Assembly (NCBI GenBank): GCA_013180625.2
Contig: SNVD02002289.1
Coordinates: 1-64,000 of the forward strand
Length of the DNA stretch: 64,000 nucleotides
Reading direction: 5' to 3'
Source: Boswellia sacra
Lineage: Eukaryota; Streptophyta; Magnoliopsida; Sapindales; Burseraceae
Of the stretch, positions 11,354 through 23,300 are shown in pieces. Position 1 is the first letter of the stretch, and each line of letters opens with the position of its first letter. The notes beneath the pieces are model-generated. The model had not been told where the DNA came from, did not search any database, and saw nothing but the letters and a program-made list of their open reading frames with translations. The position numbers were made by a program, and so were the translations under genes.

Positions 11354-14300
11354 GTGTTATTTTTAGTTTAATTTACATTAAACTAGTGTTCAACTCAAAA
11401 TTATGATATGCCTTATACCTTTGGAGAATTCTTAACCATTTTTTGTTCATTTATGTAATGTAGATTTCATGCTTAATACGGTTTCAACAAGTGCAATTAG
11501 CATATAATAAAATTAAAAGTCTCCTAAATTGCGATGGCTATAGCCTAAGCTAAACATTAGTAATAAAATTCAATTGAAATTGCATTTGGATGTTATATAT
11601 GAGATCCCTTTTTGAAATATAGATCTTGATAAGGTGAATTATTTATTTTCTCAAAGATTACTGATTTTAGAGATCAAAGATTGCCACCACCAGCTATGTG
11701 ACGACTTAATTCTTGCTTATTTAAGGGATGGCTTCAAAAATTTGGAAGAGTTAACAATTAAAAATTGTGGAGTAAAAGTGGTATTTCAGCTGGAAAGCCT
11801 TGCACCTGTCACTGATAGACAATCACATGAGTTATTACTCTCAAATTTGAAGGAGTTGAATTTGGAATCTCTGACAGAATTGGAAGGTTTATGTAAGGGT
11901 CCCATTCATGTTTTGACTCTACACAACCTTACCAAAGCTTTTGTCAGTAAGTGTCATAAACTGAGCAATCTCTTCTCATCTACGCTTGTTAAAAATTTAT
12001 TGCAATTGAGAGAGCTGACCATTGAAGAATGTGAGGAGCTGGAACATATCATTTATAAAGATGATGAAGATGGAGTTGACGAAATGAATGGCAAAGAAAT
12101 CATACTGTTGCCTGGACTTAAGAAGCTGTCACTCAAAGCATTGCCAAAACTTATCAACTTTTGTCCAATGGGTTTCATATTGGTATGTTTTTACTTGTTC
12201 TTTTCTTGCAAAAAAAAATGCCAAAGATGATGAAGATGGAGTTGACGAAATGAATGGCAAAGAAATCATACTGTTGCCTGGACTTAAGAAGCTGTCACTC
12301 AAAGCATTGCCAAAACTTATCAACTTTTGTCCAATGGGTTTCATATTGGTATGTTTTTACTTGTTCTTTTCTTGCAAAAAAAAATGCCAACGTTAATCTT
12401 TACTCAAAGAATGCATAGTTCTATAATTGACTAGCATTAAAAATGACTTGGAAGGTATATATTTTTATGATATAATCTTTAATTTTTTTAGGAATTTGTA
12501 TATGAACATTTTTTAAAATTAAAATTAAATAACATATTTGATAAATATTCATAATTTTTATACTTGGACATAAATATTTGACTATAGATATTATATCGAA
12601 ATAAGATAACAATAAAATAAAAATTAGGAAAATCTAATCTTAATTTGTTAAAAACTTTTGTTACAGCTAAAGTAGCTTGCACAAATTATACAATTCGAGA
12701 TAAATAAATCATCAGCTATTTATAATTTAAAAGCTTGAGAGTGGGATATAAACTACTTATTAACTATCCTCTTTCTAGTTTAATAATTAGGCTGTTAGAA
12801 AAGATTTAAATTAAGTTTAACAAAAGTTTTTTGTATTTTTAAATTTAGTAATGACAATACTACCCTGCTTGTTTGGTAGAATTCATAGAATTGAATTGAT
12901 AAATAGAGATGACTTTACTCATCTTTTATAGGATAATTAAAAATTTAGTTTAGCCAAATATATACTGATCATCAATAAAATTTATCATACGTGAAAACAT
13001 AATCATATTATATATTTGCTCCTTGTATTTGAGCTTGCTTTATAAGTTTGTTGAAGGAGCAAGAAAGAAAAATCAGATCAATATAACAAATTTAAGAGTG
13101 GTCATATCTTTAGAATCTTTTGTAACTATGGTCATATCTTTCTACATAATCTAGATATATAGTGGTAATTTTTTCAGCATCTAAATAAAAATTTAAATTT
13201 AAGATTTATGTTGTCATGGGTGTACATTAAATAGGTGTAAATAACAAATTTTGAACTATAAATTTAAATTCAAAATTTAGTTTTTAGGGGGTTGCATGAT
13301 AGAGTTGTAGAAAGTAAAATAATGTATACAAATTTTATTATTTATCGTTATCAATAAATTAATTGATGGACATTTTAGTGATAAAATTATTTTACAAAAT
13401 TGTAGATGTTCATTATATTTATTTGAATAAATCATTTAGATTAAGTTCAAAATAAAGAGGTTTAAGTTTATATATCAAGTAATAGAGCTGATTAATAACG
13501 ATTAGTTAGAGACTATAATTAACTTTTTACTGGCAATTTAAGAATTTGAAATAAAAAAAAATTTTCATAAATCAAATATTAAATAATATAATTTCATTAA
13601 TCGGCCAGTGATCAGTGCATTGATTAGGTCTTGATTAGAGCAATTTTAAGACAAGGGGTTGTTGTGGAAGCATCAGGTTTGTGGCATTGGGCTGTTAAAA
13701 TTTGGCTTTTGTAAATTATGGGTTTTCATGGGTTGCGGTGGATGGCCTGTGAACCTCAATTTTTTTTTTTTTAAATCCAAACGAGGCCGATAATCATTCC
13801 TAACTTCCCAATGGTGATGCTATTTGAACCCCACCTTCAAACTAATTAGCCTCCACCTCTCAATTTGACAAGGACAAAATTATACTGTTTTGCAAAACCT
13901 ACTGCTCATGTCACCTTCCTCTTGTCATGCACTGCTAAAAGAGTTATAATACAATGTATACTCTATTCCTTTAACTTTTATGATAAATTAATTTGACAAT
14001 GCCCTTAGAATAAAATAATCCTACAGACATAATCTAACAAAAATAATTATAAATAAATTATTTTTATTTTAAATATTTAATAAAAAATATGTTATTTTTA
14101 TTTTTCTCAAAATTTGTTATCTTTCTTTTCGATGTTATTTTGAGAAAAACACACTTATTTTTTTACAATGAAAACGTTATAATAATTATGGAGAAAGTAG
14201 TCTTTGGATAGACAACAATAATATAAAGAGAGTAAGTTGACAGGCAGAAGGCAACAGTAAGTTTTAAGTTTGGTTTATGAGAATTTACTTTTAATCTTAG

Positions 14301-17300
14301 TAAATCAAATATCAGATTCAAAATTGAGGGGTTGAGAAATTAACAATTAAAATTTAACTGCAGGAAGAGTCTCGTTCTACTGTGCACCCATTAAATATTC
14401 TAATATGTAACTCCCTCCATCAATTATTTTTTTTAGAATTCTATGAGATCAGGGTCTATTAAGAAATAGGTGGCGGTTAATAGAACCACTCCTTTCTTAA
14501 CAGTTTCAAAAACCAAAACCTCATAACTTCATTAAAAGAATAAAAAAGAGGAAATACCATAATGCTTAATTGCTTATAGTTGTCTCTTTGTTGACCGTGA
14601 GTTTTGATTAATTTGGTTTACATGATAATTTGACCTTAGGTGAAATTTATTGTTAGAGATAAATTTCAGCTACTGATCCATTTGAATTTTATAATTAGCA
14701 ATGGTACTAATTATTTATGAATTAGTTTAAATTTTATGATCTAAATTTGTCAAACGCTTTTTTTTAACACGAAATAGCTTCCATATGTTATACAATTAGA
14801 AATAAATAAATGATCAGTTGTATGTAATTTAAAAGTTTGAGCGTGCTTATTATCTATTTTCTAATTTAATAATTTAGGCTGTTATAAAATATTTAAATTG
14901 AGATTAACAAAAGCTTTTTGTATTTTTAAATTTAGCAATAAGAATATACTAGCCTGCTTGTCTGGCAGAATTCACAGACTTGAATTGATAGATAGAGATA
15001 ACTTTATTCATCTCTTATAATATAGCTAAAAAATTAGTTTAACCAAACATATACATATCATCAATAAAATTTACATAATTACTCTTTGTATGTAAGCTTG
15101 CTTTATAATTTGTTGAATTCGCAAGAGGGACAAAAAGAAAAATTGAATCAATCTAATATTAGACTAAGGAACAAATGAGCTTTTGTTAATTAGAATCTTT
15201 TGAAACTACACTCATATCTTTCCACATAACGTAGATATATAGTAATATTTTACGGTAATTTTCAACTAAACAAGAAATTGAAATTTAAGACTTATGTTGC
15301 CAGTACAGGTGTATATTAAATAGGTGTAAATAATAAAATTAAACAATAAATTAAAATTTAAGATTTAGTTTATATGAGGGTGTATGGTATAAGTGTTGAG
15401 AGCAAAAATATATGTTCAATTTTATTATTTATTATATCAATAAATTAATCGATTGATATTTTAGTAATAAAGTTATTTAGAAAATGTAGACGTTCTGGAT
15501 ATCTATTTAAATACAAATAATTTAAATTATGTTCAAAATAAAGAACTTTTAAGTGTTATCTGTTAGGTAATGTAGCTATTTAATGGCAATTAGTTATAGA
15601 ATATAATTAATTTCTTAATAATAATTTAAAAATTTTAAATAACATAATTTCATAAAATTAGGACTTTCCATATTTTTCTCTATAAATGAGTGCTAGTGGC
15701 CAGTGCATTGATTGGGTTTGCGGCGTTGTTCTTTTGTGGTTGCTGGAACTGGGTTGTCAGACTTCTGTTTGTTGTAAATTAAGGGTGGTGATTTGTTGCA
15801 GTGGCTTATGATTTAATGACTCTTTTTCATCGAAACTAAGCCGTATTTCTATCTTTGCTAAGAGTGATCCTATTTGAACCCCACCTCCAAACTAAATAGT
15901 CCCCGTCTCTTAATTTCACAAGCACAAAATTATACTATTATACAAAACTTATTATAAGCATCATTTTCTTCCTTTCATGCATTGCCAAAAGAGTTATAGC
16001 ACAAAGTACGCCCCATTCATTCAACTTTATGATATGTTAATTTGACAATGCCCTCGGAATAAAAAAAATCCAACAGGCATAATCTAATAAAAATAATTAT
16101 AAATAAATTAGTTTTTATTTTAAATATTTAGTAAAAAAAATATAGTATCTCAGTTTTTCTAAAAATTTAAACACTTCATTTATTTATTTATTTTAGTAAG
16201 GGTTTCTATCATTAAGGGTGATTTGAGATTTTTTTTTTTTTTGAGGTGAATTTCAAGTTCTAGGCATTGAATCATGAATAAACCTAGTAAATATATAAGT
16301 TGATCTTAAGTATAATTTACTGTTAGAGGATAATTTCAGCTATTGATCTATTTCAATTTTATGATTAGCAATGGGACTTATTATTTATGAATTCGTTTAA
16401 GCTTTACTCTTGAAGGATGAGATAACAATTATTGTTAAAACATAAATTTGCATATTGTTTAAAAAAAAATAAATTGAAATGACGTAAGCTCTTAACCAAG
16501 CTAGAGCAATATGTTCTTTTATTATTATTAGAGTTTATTATTATTTTTTTTATTTTACTCTAAAGTCATGCTCAACTTAAAATCATGGGATACGTCTTAC
16601 CTTAGGAAAATTGTAAACCAATTTTTTTTTCATCTTATGTAATGTAGATTGCTTGCTTAATTCACTTGCATCAAGTAAGTGAAAAAAAAAAAAACTTTCC
16701 TAAGTTAATGTTGTGATATCTATATACTATAAATAAGTTGCCTAAGCTAAAAATAATAAAATTCAATTGAATATGCAACTTGATGTTATGAGGTCCCCTT
16801 GTGAATGGCTGTAAATTTTTTTTATTAATGCTATTAAATAATGTTCTAATTACAAGACTATATAACAATCTTATATAGATTTTGATGAGTTAAAATGATT
16901 TCGTTTCTCAGAAATTAGGGGTTTCAAGCCTTCAAAACCTTAGTGAAGTTTATGTCAGCAAGTGCCATAAAATAAGAAACCTCTTCTCATCTACCCTTGC
17001 ACAATATCTATTGCAACTAAAAAGGTTGACAATCGAAGAATGTAAGCAATTGGAGCAAATCTTTTTTAAAGATGACAACGAAGGAGGTGATGAAATGAAT
17101 GGCAAAGAAATCATACTGTTGCCTCAACTTGAGATGTTGTCACTCACAGCATTGCCAAGGCTCACTAGTTTTTGTCCAGCAGGTTTCATACTACAGGTAT
17201 GATTTCAAATTAATTTATTCCTATAAAACAAATGCCTGAGATTAACTGAAGAATATATAGGTATGAGATTAACTGAAAATTAAAATTACTTGAATGTATA

Positions 17301-20300
17301 TATGTACATGATATAATCTTTTTTTCTCTAGAAATTTGTATATGAACAATCTTAGAAAGTTAAATAAAAGCTTTTCACAACTATGCAAAGTTTTTATATC
17401 TGGACAAAAAAATGTTTTACAACAGAAATTTCATCTAAACAAGATAACAATAATTTTTTTTAAAAAAAGAATAGCTAATCTTAATTGCTCAATTTTTTTA
17501 ACGCACTCAGTTAGCTTTCATTTAATACAAATAATGACCTTGCACCAATTTTATGCAACTGAAGCTTTTGAGAGTACTATCTATTTTATAATTTAAGTTA
17601 AGTTTAACAATACCTTTTTTATATTTAAATTAGAAATAAATAGAACAATTTTTCTTTTCCTTTTTTTTTTTACCTTAATTTAAGTTATGTTGGAATGAGA
17701 ACTTAGAAGGTATATGTTTGACAAATTTAAAAGGTGCAGAAACTATTAAGACTTTGTTATGATCTACACACCTACTTACAAATGGATGGGGCTATATGAA
17801 CCTATATTATGACCTTCACACCCCCTTTCTCTAAACACCTCTTACATAAATTTCAAATTTTAAAAATTATTTAGCAGAACCCTTTTAGTATCATATATAC
17901 GCTTGAACCAATTTTTTTTTCATCTTATCTAATGTAGATTGCTCGCTCAATTCACTTGCCTCAAGTGCATTAAGTGAAAAAAGATAAAACCTTCCTAAGT
18001 TAATGTTGTGACATCTATAAATTATAAATAAGTTGCCTAAGCTAAAAATAATAAAATTCAATTGAATATGCAACTGGATGTTATGAGTTCCCTTTGTCCA
18101 GTAGGTTTCATACCGGTATGTTTTTAATTAATTTTTTCCTGCAAAAGAAATTCCTTTATCTTTTTTCTTTCTTTCCTTATTTTAGGTTATGCTTGAAGAA
18201 TGTATAGGTCTGAAACTAACCAAAAATTAAAATTACTTGAATATATATATGTTCATAATAAAATCTTTTTTTTTCTAGAAATTTGTATATGAATAGTTTT
18301 AGAAAGTTAAATAAAAGCATTTCATGAATATGCAAAATTTTTATATCTGGACATAAAATTTTTTTACGAAAGATATTTCATCTAAACAGGATAACAATAA
18401 ATAAAAAAAACATAGGAATAGCTAATCTTAATTGCCCAATTTTTTTGACGCACTAAGTTAACTTTCATTCAATTAGAAATAAATAAATAATGACATTGCA
18501 CCAATTTTATGCAACTGAAAATTTGAGAGCACTATCTATTTTCTAATTTAAGTTAAGTTTAATAATTCCTTTTTTATATTTAAATTGGAAATAAATCTAA
18601 CAATTTTTCTTTACCTTTTTTTTATCTTAATTTAAGTTATGTTTGAATGAGAACTAAGAAGGTATATGTTTGACAAATTTAAAAGGTGCAGAAACTATTA
18701 AGACTTTGTTATGATCTACACACCTACTTATAAATGGATGGGGCTATATGAACCTATATTATGATCTTCACACCCCCTTTCTCTAAACATCTCTTACTTA
18801 AATTTCAGATTTTAAAAATTATTTAGCAGAACCCTTTTAGTATCATATATACGCTTAAACCAATTTTTTTTCATCTTATGTAATGTAGATTGCTCGCTCA
18901 ATTCACTCGCATCAAGTGCATTAAGTGAAAAAAGATAAAACTTTCCTAAGTTAATGTTGTGATATCTATAAATTATAAATAAGTTGCCTAAGCTAAAAAA
19001 AATAAAATTCAATTGAATATGCAACTGGATGTTATGAGGTCCCTTTGTGAATGGTTGTAAATTTTTTTTTATTAATGCTATTAAATGATGTTGTAATTAC
19101 AAGACTATATAACAATCTTATATAGATTTTGATGAGTTAAAATGATTTGTTTTCTCAGAAATTAGGGGTTTCAAGCCTTCAAAACCTTACTGATGTACAC
19201 CTCAGCAAGTGCCATAAAATGAGAAATCTCTTCTCATCTACCCTTGCACAATATCTATTGCAACTAAAAAGGTTGACCATTGAAGAGTGTGTGGAATTGG
19301 AGCGAATCATTTTTAAAGATGATGAGGCAGGAGGTGACGAAATCAATGGCAAAGAAATTATACTGTTGCCTCAAATTGAGCAGTTGTCACTCAAAGCATT
19401 GCCAAAGCTCACTAGTTTTTGTCCAGCGGGTTTCATATTGGTATGTTTTTAATTAATTTTTTCCTGCAAAAGAAATGCCTTTATCTTTTTTCTTTCTTTC
19501 CTTATTTTAGGTTATGCTTGAAGAATGTATAGGTTTGAAACTAACGGAAAATTAAAATTATTTGAATGTGTATATGTTCATAATATAATCTTTTTTTTTC
19601 TAGAAATTTGTATTTGAATAGTTTTAGAATGTTAAATAAAAGCATTTCATAAATATGCAAAGTTTTATAACTGGACATAAAAATGTTTTACGATAGATAT
19701 TTCATCTAAACAGGATAACAATAAATAAAAAAAACATAGGAATAGCTAATCTTAATTGCCTAATTTTTTAACGCACTAAGTTAGCTTTCATTCAATTAGA
19801 AATAAATAAATAATGACCTTGCACCAATTTTATGCAACTGAAAATTTTGAAAGTACTATCCGTTTTCTAATTTAAGTTAAGTTTAACAATACCTTTTTTA
19901 TATTTAAATTAGAAATAAATCTAACAATTTTTCTTTTCCTTTTTTCATCTTAATTTAAGTAATTTTGGAATGAGAACTAAGATGGTATGTGTTTGACAAA
20001 TTTAAAAGGTGCAGAAACTATTAAGACTTTGTTATGATCTACACACCTACTTATAAATGGATGGGGCTATATGAACCTATATTATGATCTTCACACCCCC
20101 TTTCTCTAAACATCTCTTACTTAAATTTCAGATTTTAAAAATTATTTAGCAGAACCCTTTTAGTATCATATATACGCTTAAACCAATTTTTTTTTCATCT
20201 TATGTAATGTAGATTGCTCGCTCAATTCACTTGCATCAAGTGCATTAAGTGAAAAAAAGATAAAACTTTCCTAAGTTAATGTTGTGATATCTATAAATTA

Positions 20301-23300
20301 TAAATAAGTTGCCTAAGCTAAAAAAAATAAAATTCAATTGAATATGCAACTGGATGTTATGAGGTCCCTTTGTGAATGGTTGTAAATTTTTTTTTATTAA
20401 TGCTATTAAATGATGTTGTAATTACAAGACTATATAACAATCTTATATAGATTTTGATGAGTTAAAATGATTTGTTTTCTCAGAAATTAGGGGTTTCAAG
20501 CCTTCAAAACCTTACTGATGTACACCTCAGCAAGTGCCATAAAATGAGAAATCTCTTCTCATCTACCCTTGCACAATATCTATTGCAACTAAAAAGGTTG
20601 ACCATTGAAGAGTGTGTGGAATTGGAGCGAATCATTTTTAAAGATGATGAGGCAGGAGGTGACGAAATCAATGGCAAAGAAATTATACTGTTGCCTCAAA
20701 TTGAGCAGTTGTCACTCAAAGCATTGCCAAAGCTCACTAGTTTTTGTCCAGCGGGTTTCATATTGGTATGTTTTTAATTAATTTTTTCCTGCAAAAGAAA
20801 TGCCTTTATCTTTTTTCTTTCTTTCCTTATTTTAGGTTATGCTTGAAGAATGTATAGGTTTGAAACTAACGGAAAATTAAAATTATTTGAATGTGTATAT
20901 GTTCATAATATAATCTTTTTTTTTCTAGAAATTTGTATTTGAATAGTTTTAGAATGTTAAATAAAAGCATTTCATAAATATGCAAAGTTTTATAACTGGA
21001 CATAAAAATGTTTTACGATAGATATTTCATCTAAACAGGATAACAATAAATAAAAAAAACATAGGAATAGCTAATCTTAATTGCCTAATTTTTTAACGCA
21101 CTAAGTTAGCTTTCATTCAATTAGAAATAAATAAATAATGACCTTGCACCAATTTTATGCAACTGAAAATTTCGAGAGCACTATCTATTTTTTAATTTAA
21201 GTTAAGTTTAGCAATTCCTTTTTTATATTTAAATTAGAAATAAATCTAACAATTTTTATTTTCCTTTTTTTTATCTTAATTTAAGTTATGTTGGAATGAG
21301 AACCAAGAAGGTATATGTTTGACAAATTTAAAAGGTGCAGAAACTATTAAGTCTTTGTTATGATCTACACACCTACTTATAAATGGATGGGGCTATATGA
21401 ACCTATATTATGATCTTCACACCCCCTTTCTCTAAACATCTCTTACTTAAATTTCAGATTTTAAAAATTATTTAGCAGAACCCTTTTAGTATCATATATA
21501 CGCTTAAACCAATTTTTTTTCATCTTATGTAATGTAGATTGCTCGCTCAATTCACTCGCATCAAGTGCATTAAGTGAAAAAAGATAAAACTTTCCTAAGT
21601 TAATGTTGTGATATCTATAAATTATAAATAAGTTGCCTAAGCTAAAAAAAATAAAATTCAATTGAATATGCAACTGGATGTTATGAGGTCCCTTTGTGAA
21701 TGGTTGTAAATTTTTTTTTATTAATGCTATTAAATGATGTTGTAATTACAAGACTATATAACAATCTTATATAGATTTTGATGAGTTAAAATGATTTGTT
21801 TTCTCAGAAATTAGGGGTTTCAAGCCTTCAAAACCTTACTGATGTACACCTCAGCAAATGCCATAAAATGAGAAATCTCTTCTCATCTACCCTTGCACAA
21901 TATCTATTGCAACTAAAAAGGTTGACCATTGAAGAGTGTGTGGAATTGGAGCGAATCATTTTTAAAGATGATGAGGCAGGAGGTGACGAAATCAATGGCA
22001 AAGAAATTATACTGTTGCCTCAAATTGAGCAGTTGTCACTCAAAGCATTGCCAAAGCTCACTAGTTTTTGTCCAGCGGGTTTCATATTGGTATGTTTTTA
22101 ATTAATTTTTTCCTGCAAAAGAAATGCCTTTATCTTTTTTCTTTCTTTCCTTATTTTAGGTTATGCTTGAAGAATGTAAAAGGTGCAGAAACTATTAAGT
22201 CTTTGTTATGATCTACACACCTACTTATAAATGGATGGGGCTATATGAACCTATATTATGATCTTCACACCCCCTTTCTCTAAACATCTCTTACTTAAAT
22301 TTCAGATTTTAAAAATTATTTAGCAGAACCCTTTTACTATCATATATACGCTTAAACCAATTTTTTTTTCATCTTATGTAATGTAGATTGCTTGCTCAAT
22401 TCACTTGCATCAAGTGCATTAAGTGAAAAAAGATAAAACTTTCCTAAGTTAATGTTGTGATATCTATAAATTATAAATAAGTTGCCTAAGCTAAAAATAA
22501 TAAAATTCAATTGAATATGCAACTGGATGTTATGAGGTCCCTTTGTGAATGGCTGTAAATTTTTTTTTATTAATGCTATTAAATGATGTTGTAATTACAA
22601 GACTATATAACAATCTTATATAGATTTTGATGACTTAAAATGATTTATTATCTCAGAAATTAGGGGTTTCAAGCCTTCAAAACCTTACTGATGTACACGT
22701 CAGCAAATGCCATAGAATGAGAAATCTCTTCTAATCTACCCTTGCACAATATCTATTGCAACTAAAAAGGTTGACCATTCAAAAGTGTGAGGAATTGGAG
22801 CGAATCATTTTTAAAGATGATGAGGAAGGAGGTGACGAAATCAATGGCAAAGAAATTAGACTGTTGCCTCAACTTGAAGAGTTGTCACTCAAAGCATTGC
22901 CAAAGCTCACTAGTTTTTGTCTAGCAGGTTTCATACAGGTATGTTTTTAATTAATTTTTTCCTGCAAAAGAAATGCCTTTATCTTTTTTCTTTCTTTCCT
23001 TATTTTAGGTTATGCTTGAAGAATGTATAGGTCTAAAACTAACCGAAAATTGGAATTACTTGAATATATATATGTTCATAATATAATCTTTTTTTTTTCT
23101 AGAAATTTGTATATGAATATTTTTAGAAAGTTAAATAAAAGCATTTCATAACTATGCAAAGTTTTTATATCTGGACATAAAAATGTTTTACGATAGATAT
23201 TTCATCTAAACAAGATAACAATAAATTTAAAAAAATATAGGAATAGCTAATCTTAATTGCTCAATTTTTTTAACGCACTTAGTTAGCTTTCATTCAATTA

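Larger units (their letters stand above)
9271..11633 (+). other. Intron 1 of the CNL gene
   Basis: About 2.4 kb, AT-rich. The acceptor at 11632-11633 is chosen because it alone keeps the downstream LRR frame in phase 0. It is not preceded by a strong pyrimidine tract, so the exact acceptor is uncertain. The intron holds a ~122-bp tandem duplication (about 11041-11282), an ATT microsatellite and a 14-bp GC palindrome (9892-9905, GTGGCGGCCGCCAC). Its last ~350 bp resembles the intron sequence before the array exons. Confidence 0.6.
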
